Source of the DNA: CAYPNF01 sp964411985
GTDB lineage: Bacteria; Verrucomicrobiota; Verrucomicrobiia; Limisphaerales; J093
DNA: 64,000 nucleotides
Reading direction: 5' to 3'
NCBI GenBank assembly: GCA_964411985.1
Contig: CAYPNF010000039.1
Span: forward strand, 16,727 to 80,726
Part shown: positions 54,481 to 63,371 of the stretch, piece by piece
Layout of the letters: every line of letters begins with the position of its first letter
Numbering within the stretch: position 1 is the first letter of the stretch
The notes under the pieces: model-generated
What the model saw: the letters and a program-made list of their open reading frames with translations, nothing else
Told to the model about the DNA's origin: nothing
Databases searched by the model: none
Made by a program: the position numbers and the translations under genes

Positions 54481-54650
54481 ACCATGAAGCCGCTGGAAGC
54501 TGAAGGAAGGGGGAAGAAATCAAGAGTCTCTTCTTCCTCTCTGCTTCGGTTTTCATGGTTGCCCCTCAACAGCCCCACTCCCAACTCCTTGCGGCTGGGT
54601 TTCCGAATCTAAAACATGCAGCGGCTGGAAGCCGAGGGAAGGGATGAAGA
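54480..54650. repeat. Right repeat block beside the GxxExxY gene (full plus half hairpin unit)
   Basis: A full hairpin unit (54480-54560; AACCATGAAG at one end, TTTCATGGTT at the other) is followed by a spacer that resembles the left spacer (ending in TTCCGAATCT) and a half unit (54611-54650, AAACATGCAGCGGCTGGAAG). The order mirrors that on the left. Confidence 0.8.
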
Positions 54651-54705
54651 GCCTCCGCAGATCGTTGACCTACCCCCGTCACGCAGAAATGTTGCGCAAT
54701 TCAAG

Positions 54706-54734
54706 TTGACAGTAACACTGTTACAATGTATCTA
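54706..54734 (+). promoter_or_regulatory. Promoter with a 13-bp palindromic operator for the MerR-type gene
   Basis: TTGACA (54706-54711) and TATCTA (54729-54734) are spaced 17 bases apart. The perfect palindrome GTAACACTGTTAC (54712-54724) lies between them, the usual position for a MerR-family binding site. A TACAAT (54722-54727) is an alternative -10, with a spacer too short for this -35. Confidence 0.65.
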
Positions 54735-55244
54735 GACATTGTGAAAACAGAATACTCCCTCGAGGAGCTCGTTCAGAGCGTCCAGAACTGGTGCGACTCG
54801 CATGGCATCCAACCCGCCAACGGGCAGGCTGCCGAGGCCGTCTCCGAGCGCACCATCCGGTACTATCGGACGCTGGGTCTGTTGGATGCCCATCCGGGTG
54901 CCTATCTGCGCTCCTTTACGGAGAAGCACCGGCTCCAGGTGCTCGCGATCCGCATCTACCAGACCCAGGGATTCCCGCTGCGACGCATCCACGAGCACCT
55001 CTATGGGAAGAGCGAAGCCGAATTGCGCGAGTTTGTGCACAAAGCGGGAAGGCAACTGGAACAACCCACGACCCCCTTTGCGGCGGTGGGTCCGGTCGAG
55101 CAGTGGACACTGGTCCCGCTCACCGAGGATCTGTTGATTGTGTCGCGCCAGGGCCGTCCTTTGCCCGTGCACCTTGTCCGCCAATTCCAAGAGACTCTTG
55201 CCGAGGCTGGGTGGCCCGGCGCTTCGGAAACAAAACGCAACTGA
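54726..55244 (+). CDS. MerR-family transcriptional regulator
   Basis: 172 residues from ATG 54726. That ATG overlaps the promoter, so GTG 54741 may be the true (near-leaderless) start. The HTH reads SERTIRYYRTLGLLDAHPGA, then TEKHRLQVLAIRIYQTQGFP and LRRIHEHLYGKS, matching MerR DNA-binding and dimerisation helices. The C-terminal 60 residues (VGPVEQWTLVPLTEDLLIVS) form a small domain without metal-binding cysteines. It is followed after 10 bases by the VIT/vWA gene, which it probably controls together with itself through the palindrome upstream. Confidence 0.85.
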   Translation: MYLDIVKTEYSLEELVQSVQNWCDSHGIQPANGQAAEAVSERTIRYYRTLGLLDAHPGAYLRSFTEKHRLQVLAIRIYQTQGFPLRRIHEHLYGKSEAELREFVHKAGRQLEQPTTPFAAVGPVEQWTLVPLTEDLLIVSRQGRPLPVHLVRQFQETLAEAGWPGASETKRN

Positions 55245-55254
55245 CGAAATACCT

Positions 55255-57495
55255 ATGAATACTAATCGAATCTGCTTCGGGTTGATGCCCGTTCTCGCTG
55301 CCGTGCTGGAACTTCCCCGCACCGTACTCCCTCTGAAATCCGTTCGTTACCGTTTTGTCGCCCGGGCCGGGGTTGCCGAAGTGGAAATGACCCAGGTCTA
55401 TCGTCAGGAGAATCCCGAGCCGCTCGATTGCGAATACCTTTTTCCGCTCCCCGCCGATGGCGCCGTCTACCGCTGTGAGGCTTCGATCGATGGGCGGGTC
55501 CTCTGTGCCCGCATCGAGGAACGGGCGGAAGCGCGCAGGATTGCGACGCAACGGAAAGCGGAGGGTCGCCGCACCGCCCTGGTGGAATCGGAGCGCGACA
55601 ACCTCTTCACCTTGAGCCTGGGGAACGTCCAGCCCGGGGACTTGGTGGAGGTGAAACTCGCGTATCTGCAGCCACTGCGCCGGCTGGGCAGCCAGGTTAC
55701 ACTCGACCTGCCCCTCTGTCCCGGCGTCCGGTACATCCCGGGTCGCAATCTCCTTCGCGCCAATCGTGGCTCCGGCTTCGTGGACGATACCGACCAGGTT
55801 CCGGATGCCTCGCGCATCACCCCACCTCGCATCGATGGGGAACACCCCGATGCGGCGTTTGTCGAGCTCGACGGGCAGGTGGAAGCAGCCTTTCTCGAGG
55901 GCTCCGTCACCTCTCCTTCCCACTCACTCACCGGTACGAGTCAGGGCGAGATGAGTCACGTTACCCTCGCCCGCGGAGGGGAGATCCCCGATCGCGACCT
56001 CGCCTTGCGCTGGAACGAACGCGCGCCCCAGCAAACCGCGTTGCGCGGCTGGACTACGCAAAACGGGGACCATCAATACGCGCTGCTCGAGCTTCGCGCA
56101 CCCGACCACCTCAAGCCCAGCGCCGTGGCCGGGCAGGATGTCTATTTCCTCATGGACCGCTCGTGCAGCATGGACGGACTTAAATGGCACAAGGCTGCCC
56201 GGGCCTTGCACGGCTGTGTTGAGGTGTTGAATCCCATGGACCGCGTATCGGTCACCCTTTTCGGATCCACCTTCCGGGACTTTGACGCCGAACCTCTGGC
56301 GCCGGAAGCGTTGATGGCCGACCCACGTTTCCTCCAACTGCCCTGCATCGGCGACATGGGTGGCACGGAGATGGCCCCGGCGCTTCGCCATGTATTGGAT
56401 TTGGTAGATAAACATTCCAAGGGTCGCCCGGCCGTCCTGATCCTGATCACCGACGCGGAAATTGGGAACGAGCAGGAAATTGTCACCCTCATGGGCGGGC
56501 ACCCGAATTTGCCCGTGCATTGCTTTGGCATCGACACCACGCTGAATGATTCTCTCTTGCTGGACTTGGTGCGCCAGCAGGGGGGCACGTTCCACGCGCT
56601 GCACCCTGGGGATGATGTCCTGGGGATCATCACCCAATTGGGGTGCACCCTTCGCCAGCCGGTCCTGATCAATCTCCAGGTGCCTGAGGGCTGGGAACTC
56701 GCCGCGAGCGCTATCCCCAATCTGTACGCCGGACAAATCCGCTTCGTCTCCCTTCGCTCCCGTACTGTCCAGAGAACCGAGGAGCTGACGATGCTCGCTG
56801 GTAACCACGACAACCAGCCCGCCCGTCTGCCCTTCCGTCTCCGACCCGTGGAGGAAGCCGGGCCCCGCCTGCTCTGGTGCAAGGAGCGGCTGCTCACGCT
56901 GGTCACAAACGACAAGCGATCGGCCGCGATCACGCTTTCCAAAGAGTCGAATCTGCTTTGTCCGCTCACCGCGTTCGTGGCCTGGGATGAGCAGGAAAAA
57001 GTGGCAGTCGCCAGCCACCGGCTCGTCCAGCCTGCCATCAGGGCCTCGCTCGAGTCGGTACCTAGGGTCTCCAGGATGGTGGGCTTCGTTGGCCGACTCA
57101 AGGAGGTGGAGGAGCCGACAGAGCGGTTCGCCCGCATGACCTCAGCACCCTTTCTCCGCTATGCGGAAGGTGCGCCTGGAGCCCCCTCGTCGGATGTGGC
57201 CGCGCTCGACCCGCTCAACCGGCTGATCGAGCGCAATGGGGAATTCATGCGAGCATGGCAAGCTGTCTTCACCACCAAAGAGTATCAGGAGCCGATCCGC
57301 TCGTTGATGGCCTGGGTACGCCACCATGCCAATCCGGAGTCCATCGGCCTGGTCCACCGCCTGCTGGACCTCTGCGAGACGATTCTAAACGACTCAGCCC
57401 AACCTGAGGAGTCGCGTAAGAAGCTGATCCTGGAGCGCATCGAAGCCTTCCTCCGGGAGCATGACCAAGCCGGCGCTCCGCCTCGAGCTACATGA
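55255..57495 (+). CDS. VIT and von Willebrand A domain protein
   Basis: 746 residues from ATG 55255. The N-terminal VIT domain (about 25-150) shows VEMTQVYRQENPEPLDCEYL followed by FPLPADGAVYRCEASI. The vWA domain (about 290-470) has the MIDAS motif DRSCSMDG near residue 301 and a later TDAEIGNE. A helical C-terminal region of about 200 residues ends the protein. There is no signal peptide and no membrane anchor, unlike many bacterial VIT-vWA proteins, so it may be cytoplasmic. It is the second gene of a MerR-controlled pair. Function is unknown; metal-dependent adhesion-type binding is inferred from MIDAS. Confidence 0.88.
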   Translation: MNTNRICFGLMPVLAAVLELPRTVLPLKSVRYRFVARAGVAEVEMTQVYRQENPEPLDCEYLFPLPADGAVYRCEASIDGRVLCARIEERAEARRIATQRKAEGRRTALVESERDNLFTLSLGNVQPGDLVEVKLAYLQPLRRLGSQVTLDLPLCPGVRYIPGRNLLRANRGSGFVDDTDQVPDASRITPPRIDGEHPDAAFVELDGQVEAAFLEGSVTSPSHSLTGTSQGEMSHVTLARGGEIPDRDLALRWNERAPQQTALRGWTTQNGDHQYALLELRAPDHLKPSAVAGQDVYFLMDRSCSMDGLKWHKAARALHGCVEVLNPMDRVSVTLFGSTFRDFDAEPLAPEALMADPRFLQLPCIGDMGGTEMAPALRHVLDLVDKHSKGRPAVLILITDAEIGNEQEIVTLMGGHPNLPVHCFGIDTTLNDSLLLDLVRQQGGTFHALHPGDDVLGIITQLGCTLRQPVLINLQVPEGWELAASAIPNLYAGQIRFVSLRSRTVQRTEELTMLAGNHDNQPARLPFRLRPVEEAGPRLLWCKERLLTLVTNDKRSAAITLSKESNLLCPLTAFVAWDEQEKVAVASHRLVQPAIRASLESVPRVSRMVGFVGRLKEVEEPTERFARMTSAPFLRYAEGAPGAPSSDVAALDPLNRLIERNGEFMRAWQAVFTTKEYQEPIRSLMAWVRHHANPESIGLVHRLLDLCETILNDSAQPEESRKKLILERIEAFLREHDQAGAPPRAT

Positions 57496-57535
57496 AACAG
57501 AATGACCGAGGGGACGAATGGCGTGGAGGCCTTCG

Positions 57536-57841
57536 TTAAAGACTTCCGGCCAGGGTGTTAGCCCGTCGGTTCCAGTAGTGCGCGAACAGACCATGCAACA
57601 GCAGCTCTACCGTCGTCGTGATAAGAAATAGCATCAGCCAGATTTGCGGTTCGACGTTTCCGAGAAAGTACCAGATGAGGCCGGCACCGACTGCGATTCC
57701 CGGGAGACTCAACAGAAGGCTGCTGAAGAGGATGTAGTCGCAGCCTAAGCGTTGGTGCTTCGAGGGCCGCAGCCAGCCTAGGCCAATCCACGTCCGGTCA
57801 TTGTCGGCAATTCTGAGTACCCAGGATTCGATTACTTTCAT
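57536..57841 (-). CDS. Small membrane protein of unknown function
   Basis: 101 residues from ATG at 57841. Two hydrophobic segments (YILFSSLLLSLPGIAVGAGLIWYF; IWLMLFLITTTVELLLHGLF) follow a basic, Trp-rich N-terminal stretch (WIGLGWLRPSKHQRLG). No family is recognised. It converges on the VIT/vWA gene with a 40-base gap. A REP-like motif pair lies just upstream (57885-57920). Confidence 0.6.
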   Translation of the reverse strand: MKVIESWVLRIADNDRTWIGLGWLRPSKHQRLGCDYILFSSLLLSLPGIAVGAGLIWYFLGNVEPQIWLMLFLITTTVELLLHGLFAHYWNRRANTLAGSL

Positions 57842-57884
57842 GCACTCATTGGACAAAGCCCGCTGCAGGCCGTTACGCGAAGAG

Positions 57885-57920
57885 TCATCGTCTGTCCCTG
57901 GCAAAGGACAACGCCTGTCC
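57885..57920. repeat. REP-like motif pair
   Basis: TCATCGTCTGTCCC (57885-57898) is the reverse complement of the R-element motif, and GCCTGTCCCC follows 13 bases later in the same direction. The arrangement matches 45921-45959 and mirrors 63599-63637. Confidence 0.6.
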
Positions 57921-58017
57921 CCGAGGTTTGGAGCCAGTCCGGACGGTCGTCGAAATATCCATATTCTCCATTGTTTTGTGCATGGACTCTCCCTGGTTAC
58001 CTTGCTTAGATTGCAGC

Positions 58018-58854
58018 ATGGCCAAGTCCTTCTCTATGCGTGCCAAGCCATCCCGCGGCTGGCCGTTCCGAAAGTCGGCAGTAGGATTCACCCTCATCGA
58101 ATTGCTCGTCGTCATCGCGATCATCGCCATCCTGGCAGGCATGCTCCTGCCCGCGCTATCCGCTGCGAAACTCAAAGGGCACTCGATCAAGGTCCCCAGT
58201 AACCTTAAGCAGATGGCCTTGGCTGCCGTCATGTATCAGCAGGACAACGGCGAGGCGACCGTCGTCCCCAACGTGGAGACCCATTGGATGTAAACACTGA
58301 TGGATTACCATGCCGCAGTCCAGGCGGTCCGGTTATGCCCTGCGGCTTCGGTTCGCAGTCCCAAACTGGGCGGGGGTGCTGGTGACGCTTCCACGCCGTG
58401 GCAATGGACGGTGGACGCCAAGACCAACTATCTGGGGAGCTACTCCATCAACGGTTGGCTTTATACCTATCAAGGTGCAAGCCAATGGATTACCGATCCA
58501 GCTGACAAGGACAAGTTCTTTGCGGGCGATATTGCTATCACGACCCCCTCACAGACCCCTATGTTCATGGATGCCAATTGGCCTGATACCTGGCCGAAGG
58601 CTACGGACATGCCGCCCCGGGATTTGCGCGCAGGAGATCCTGGAACGGCAATGGGCCGTCTGACTCTTGCCCGGCACGGGGGAAAAGCCGCCAGTTCAGC
58701 CCCCAAGCAGGTGGACATCAAGCAGAAGCTTCCAGGGTCCATTTACATGACCTTTGCGGATGGCCATGCGGAGTTGGTGTCGCTCGAGAACCTGTGGAAG
58801 TTCTACTGGCATCGCGACTACAGACCGCCTGCCAAGAGGCCGGGGCGATCCTGA
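58018..58854 (+). pseudogene. Prepilin-type (DUF1559-like) protein gene split by one in-frame stop
   Basis: ATG 58018 opens a frame with the prepilin cleavage/methylation signature GFTLIELLVVIAIIAILAGM (from about residue 22). The frame stops at TAA 58291-58293 and then stays open, without a frame change, to 58854. The second part (LMDYHAAVQAVRLCPAA ... MTFADGHAELVSLENLWKFY) is the usual C-terminal half of these pseudopilin-like proteins. A single base change (AAA to TAA) would explain it. Such proteins are present in dozens of copies in Verrucomicrobia, probably secreted or assembled by a type II-like system. Read-through or a sequencing error are alternatives. Confidence 0.82.
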
Positions 58855-58868
58855 GGCGGGTTACTGCC

Positions 58869-59699
58869 TCAGACCGACTGGTTGCGGCGCCGAATGAGGG
58901 CCATGCCGACCAGACCCAGGGCTACAGGGACCAGCATTTGCGGTTCGGGCACCGGTGCGATGACAAGCCCATCCAGCATAGTACGCGCGCCGGTAAGCAC
59001 GGTATTGACTGCGCCCTCACCCAAATAGAGATTTATGTTGCCGCTGCCGTCTGCGGTCCAATTACCGATGTCACAAGCATACGAGCCCGTGTAGTAATAA
59101 TAGCTGACGGTGCCAACTACGAGGGGACTGCCCGCTTTGGCCTCCTTAAGCAGCGTTCCAGCCGCAGTGTTGGCGACTGTCGTCAACGACCCAGCGCTCG
59201 AGCCGTAGGAGAAGTCATAGCTGTAAATACCGGCGTCGGGTCTGAGGCCCTGAAGCAGGCCACTCGGATCGCTGACGGGGTCAGAACGGCGACCTGCCGC
59301 CACGACTTTCAGCGAGTAGGTAGTTCCAGCCGTCAGACCGCTGAGGGTCACGGAGAATGGGTTATAGCTGGTACCGACGACAGGCTCGACGGGGGTGGCA
59401 GTACCCGACACAAGGCCGCTTCGTCTGTTGTCGTCTTCGACGGACTGGCCACCAACGAAGAACGCACTGTCGGAAGTATCCTCAACGCGCCAGTTTACGG
59501 AAGCGCCGCTCCTGGGGTCGGTCACGTCAGCCCCCAAAGTCAAGGGGGATATCGTGACCCCGTTGCGATCTTCCCCCGTCGTTTTATTCCTGAAGTTCAG
59601 AAAAGTCCCGCCGGTAATCGCCTCCAGGTCCGAGATGGGAAGTTGGGCGAAAACGGGCGACACCGCCAAGCATGCCAGGAAAGCCGCGCTCACTTTCAT
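58869..59699 (-). CDS. Exported PEP-CTERM protein
   Basis: 276 residues from ATG at 59699. Signal peptide (VSAAFLACLAVSPVFAQ), a beta-rich central part (VTLSGLTAGTTYSLKVVAAG suggests a fibronectin- or CBM-like sandwich), and a C-terminal PEP-CTERM tail: VPEPQMLVPVALGLVGMALI followed by RRRNQSV. PEP-CTERM tails direct sorting by exosortase, which is not encoded in the window. It is probably a surface or secreted protein. It converges with the interrupted prepilin-like gene with a 14-base gap. Confidence 0.88.
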   Translation of the reverse strand: MKVSAAFLACLAVSPVFAQLPISDLEAITGGTFLNFRNKTTGEDRNGVTISPLTLGADVTDPRSGASVNWRVEDTSDSAFFVGGQSVEDDNRRSGLVSGTATPVEPVVGTSYNPFSVTLSGLTAGTTYSLKVVAAGRRSDPVSDPSGLLQGLRPDAGIYSYDFSYGSSAGSLTTVANTAAGTLLKEAKAGSPLVVGTVSYYYYTGSYACDIGNWTADGSGNINLYLGEGAVNTVLTGARTMLDGLVIAPVPEPQMLVPVALGLVGMALIRRRNQSV

Positions 59700-60030
59700 G
59701 GATAAGACCTTTCTGGGTGCAAGCGCGCGCGCACTCTGCACTCTTGAGCTGAAGGAGGGCGGGGCGGTGAGACTTTTCTTTGAGCTTTTCATAAACTGAG
59801 GTCACTTCGTTTGATGGATTCCACTCTGCCTGGACTGGATCATTAGGTAGAAACGGGTCGGTTCTGGCTGAGGTTCATTACGCTCATTGAAGCAGCCGGG
59901 ACCCTAGGCATCGAGAGCACTGATGTCCCGAAGATGTCCTCATTTGTCCCCAACCCTTAAGGACATTCGACCCCACTTTTCAGGACATTTGCCATGGCCT
60001 AGCCTGGCCTGGCGGTGTCCTCGCCGCCGC
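59700..60030. other. Intergenic region with a cluster of GGACAT motifs
   Basis: 331 bases without a gene. Between 59931 and 59992 the hexamer GGACAT or its complement ATGTCC occurs several times (AAGATGTCC, AAGGACATTCG, CAGGACATTTG). This resembles the repeated terminal motifs of some insertion sequences, but no transposase is next to it. Confidence 0.4.
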
Positions 60031-60849
60031 TCAGGGACGACCTGAATGCGACCGCACCTTGTCCTCCAATTGGGACCCACCCCCTTGATCCCCTTTCGCC
60101 TTCCCGGTGGCGGGCAGGTTTGTGGATACCACCAGGCAGTAAATGTCCCCCTCAAACTGTGTGCGCAAGGTGATCGAACCCGGACCAGGGAGGTTTCTCT
60201 GGTAAACCGCATAGGCCTGGTTCAACGTGCCGTTACACCCTTCGTCAATCCCCACGTAGTCTCCCCGGTTGGTTGAGGTGATCCTTGGAGTAAGCCCTGT
60301 GTTTACACGCACCCAGCCATCCTCCCGCACCCATTCCGTATCCGGTGGCCCGAACACCGGGTCACTGAATGACTTGTCCGCTCCGAATTCGTTGACCCGG
60401 TTGTCCACCAGCAGGTAGAACGTCGAAGGACGGTCCACCGTCACTCGGCAAGAGTAATTCGTGTAATGTCGAACGTCTTGGAGGAACCAGACGTACTGTT
60501 GACCCTCGAGATACGAAGGGAAGGCGTTTGTCGGTCGTCCCGCTACTTCGCCGGACCCCGCGTTGAAATCGAGTGTGCCCGAACGGTCGAAGGCAGCTGG
60601 TTTCACGCAGTGGGGCCGGTTCATCACGCACTGTGCACCGTTTTCGAATAGATGGGGGCTGAGCTTCGCCGCCGGGAGTGTAATCGGCTCGCCGGACATG
60701 TAATCGGTACCCGACCCTTCATCGTGCACTTCCACCACGGCGGCCTTCAGGAACCCCGCCCACGCGATGAGCGCACAGACCAGCCAAATCGCACAGGTCG
60801 CCGAAGATGCCCTCCCGCACACATTTGTTTCGATCCGACCTTTTGTCAT
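60031..60849 (-). CDS. Exported protein of unknown function, predicted beta-rich
   Basis: 272 residues from ATG at 60849, chosen because it puts a signal-like hydrophobic segment (CAIWLVCALIAWAGFLKA) near the N-terminus; the open frame extends further but crosses the divergent kinase promoter region. The rest contains short strand-like pieces (SCRVTVDRPSTFYLLVDNRV, GSITLRTQFEGDIYCLVVST) that suggest a carbohydrate-binding-like sandwich. No family is recognised. Divergent from the histidine kinase gene. Confidence 0.6.
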   Translation of the reverse strand: MTKGRIETNVCGRASSATCAIWLVCALIAWAGFLKAAVVEVHDEGSGTDYMSGEPITLPAAKLSPHLFENGAQCVMNRPHCVKPAAFDRSGTLDFNAGSGEVAGRPTNAFPSYLEGQQYVWFLQDVRHYTNYSCRVTVDRPSTFYLLVDNRVNEFGADKSFSDPVFGPPDTEWVREDGWVRVNTGLTPRITSTNRGDYVGIDEGCNGTLNQAYAVYQRNLPGPGSITLRTQFEGDIYCLVVSTNLPATGKAKGDQGGGSQLEDKVRSHSGRP

Positions 60850-60982
60850 AGTCTCGGACACGATGAGTCCGTTTATGGAACGGTGCATCAAATCATCTGT
60901 CCTTGCAAGCCAGGGACACTTGACTCTATGTCCAGCGCTGGTTAGCGTGATACGATACGCTCCGCGGACGGATTCCGCTCGA

Positions 60983-62719
60983 ATGGTTGTGTCGCTTGCT
61001 AACAAACCGCTCAGGACCTATGCCCTGGCATGGATGATGATGGTTCTGGGCCTTAGCCTTACGACCGCAGCCGCTTGGGCCTTGTTTTCCAAAGTCCGCG
61101 CCCTGGACCAGGACCGGTTTCAGCGGCAGGTTGCACAAACGGTGGAGGCTCTGCGCGACCGCCACGACAAATACCAGCTCGCTCTGGCCGGCCTGGCGGA
61201 CTTCGCCTCCTCGCGCTCGAGGCTAACTCGGGCGGAGTGGAACTTTCGGGTCCGGCTACTCCAGCCGGAGAAGAACTATCCCGGCCTCCTCGAACTCGGC
61301 TTGCTCGAGGCAGGCACGGGTCATCAATTGCAGACCGGTCCAGCCGAGGGAGATCCTCTCCTCCACCCCTCCAGCTCAGAGACCAACGCCTTTCGCCTTC
61401 AGCACGCTTGGGTGTGTCCGCCCTCCGCCTTTGACGGCCTGAGCCCCCGTTGGCTTGATGACCCGATCGCCAAGCAAGCCGCGCAGGCAGCCCTCTTCTC
61501 CGGAACTCCCTCCTACATTTATCGCCGTGAACTTAGCACCGAACTTGTTGGCAAGCCCGCGCGAGGGTTTACCATCTTCATTCCATTCATGGAACCGCGC
61601 CTTGACCCAACTCCGACCCACCAGCTGTCGCCCGGCAGTCCGCAGCCTTCCCGATCGCGCGAAGTTCGTTCCCAAGGGGTCGTTTTCGGGTCTATCGAAC
61701 CCAACCTCCTCCTGGGGAGCCTCTTTGGCACCGCCCCGCGCGAATTGGGCTTCGATCTCTTCAGCGGCCAGCCTCTCTCGGTCGAAACCTGTCTTAACGC
61801 GAGCGGCTCAGCTCCCGCCACGCTCTCGCACGGTTTCAATCCTTACCTCCGCGTTACGGTTCCCCTGCAGATTCATGGACAGGAATGGACTCTGGCCCTC
61901 TACACGACACCCCTCTTCGAAAAGGAATCTTCCCGCTACCGCCCTTGGACCGTCCTTTTTTCTGGCACCATGCTCTCAGGCCTCGTTACGGCTTTGCTTT
62001 TCGTTCAGATCCGCGCTCGGGTCAGGCACGAGGCCATTGCGGCTGAACTACGTTCCGCCTGCGGCGACCTCCAGCGCGCGCAGAACGAACGCGACCGCAT
62101 TGGCCGGGACATTCACGACGGAGCCATCCAGTCGCTCTACGGGCTCCAGCTAACCCTGGGACACTACGACCGATTGCGCGCCAGCAACCCAGAGTCCGCC
62201 GGTCAGGTTCTCGACCGCTGCCGATCCGCCATAGACTTGCTCATCGCCGAGCTGCGCACCTTCCTTGTGCAGCAACTCCCCGAAGGAGACGCCGCAGCAG
62301 CGTCGATCGACCCCGCGATCACGCTCGAGAACCTCGTGCAACGCTTCCGAAGTGCGTCCCACATACCCATCCATTTGGCTATTGCCTCCTCGTTGCACAC
62401 CCACATGTCCCTGGCCGAACAGGCTCATCTGCGCCAGATCGCCCAGGAAGCGCTCAGCAACAGCCTCCGGCACACCCAGCCCAGCCAAATCCGAGTTGAG
62501 CTGACGAAGCACAACGACCGCCTCCGGCTTTGCGTCTCCGACGACGGGCAGGGCTTCAATTCGGACGAGGCCCATCCTGCCGGACAGGGTCTGGCCAACA
62601 TGAAGGCCCGCGCCCTGCAACTCGGCGGCGCCTTGACTATCCAGACCGGGCCAGACCAAGGCACCAAAGTGATTCTCGACTTCCCGCCTGGAAGCGCATC
62701 TCCTGCCTCTCATGAATAA
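60983..62719 (+). CDS. CHASE-type sensor histidine kinase (HisKA_3 family)
   Basis: 578 residues from ATG 60983. Membrane segment 1 (ALAWMMMVLGLSLTTAAAWALF) and segment 2 (about 325-345, VLFSGTMLSGLVTALLFVQI) enclose an extracytoplasmic domain of CHASE type (RQVAQTVEALRDRHDKYQLA, then PGLLELGLLEAG). The dimerisation box has the phospho-acceptor in RDIHDGAIQSLYGLQL, and the ATPase has N (EALSNSLRHT) and G boxes (DDGQGF, GLANMKARA). It autophosphorylates in response to an unknown ligand and passes phosphate to the regulator gene that overlaps its end by 8 bases. Confidence 0.9.
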   Translation: MVVSLANKPLRTYALAWMMMVLGLSLTTAAAWALFSKVRALDQDRFQRQVAQTVEALRDRHDKYQLALAGLADFASSRSRLTRAEWNFRVRLLQPEKNYPGLLELGLLEAGTGHQLQTGPAEGDPLLHPSSSETNAFRLQHAWVCPPSAFDGLSPRWLDDPIAKQAAQAALFSGTPSYIYRRELSTELVGKPARGFTIFIPFMEPRLDPTPTHQLSPGSPQPSRSREVRSQGVVFGSIEPNLLLGSLFGTAPRELGFDLFSGQPLSVETCLNASGSAPATLSHGFNPYLRVTVPLQIHGQEWTLALYTTPLFEKESSRYRPWTVLFSGTMLSGLVTALLFVQIRARVRHEAIAAELRSACGDLQRAQNERDRIGRDIHDGAIQSLYGLQLTLGHYDRLRASNPESAGQVLDRCRSAIDLLIAELRTFLVQQLPEGDAAAASIDPAITLENLVQRFRSASHIPIHLAIASSLHTHMSLAEQAHLRQIAQEALSNSLRHTQPSQIRVELTKHNDRLRLCVSDDGQGFNSDEAHPAGQGLANMKARALQLGGALTIQTGPDQGTKVILDFPPGSASPASHE

Positions 62720-63371
62720 GCCAACCAAGATCAAGGTCCTCATCGTGGACGATCACCCTGTCGTTCGCATGGGACTTCGCCTGATCGGAGACTTGGACGC
62801 GCGCATCAAAGTCGTCGGCGAAGCCGCCACGGGAGAAGCCGCCCTGGCTGAAACACTCCGCCTCCAGCCCGATGTGGTCCTGCTCGACTACCGCCTGCCG
62901 GACCTCGGCGGTCATGAAGTGTGCCGCCGGCTCAAGGCTGTCTTGCCCCACGTTCGCGTCCTTTTCCTCTCCTCCTACGCCGTTGATACCACCGCCAACG
63001 CGGCACTTGAGGCGGGGGCGGACGGCTACCTGCTTAAAGAGAACGACGCGCAGAAGATCATCGACGCCATCGAGTCTATCTGCCAGGGCGGAATGGTAAT
63101 TGACCCGGCCATCGCCCGGGCCGCTCTCGCTCATTCTACCGGTTCACCAGGTTCGGCTGCCGAAGCAGTCCGTCGGCTTTCTGTGCAGGAGCAGCGTGTC
63201 CTCGCCGAAGTCGCCGCCGGCAAGGCCGACAAAGACGTTGCTCATTCCTTGGGACTCGAGGCAAAGACCGTCAGGAACTATCTGGTCCAGGTCTACCGAA
63301 AGCTCAACGTCCACTCCCGCACCCAGGCGGCTCTCCTCTATCAGCAGGCCGGAAAAGAGGAGCCACGCTAA
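62712..63371 (+). CDS. NarL/LuxR-type response regulator, partner of the upstream kinase
   Basis: 219 residues. The receiver has LIVDDHPVVR, the phospho-acceptor Asp of VVLLDYRLPD and the Lys of YLLKEND. The LuxR HTH reads LSVQEQRVLAEVAAG and then AKTVRNYLVQVYRKLNVHSR. The start overlaps the kinase gene by 8 bases, so the two are co-translated and form one two-component system. Targets are unknown. Confidence 0.92.
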   Translation: MNKPTKIKVLIVDDHPVVRMGLRLIGDLDARIKVVGEAATGEAALAETLRLQPDVVLLDYRLPDLGGHEVCRRLKAVLPHVRVLFLSSYAVDTTANAALEAGADGYLLKENDAQKIIDAIESICQGGMVIDPAIARAALAHSTGSPGSAAEAVRRLSVQEQRVLAEVAAGKADKDVAHSLGLEAKTVRNYLVQVYRKLNVHSRTQAALLYQQAGKEEPR

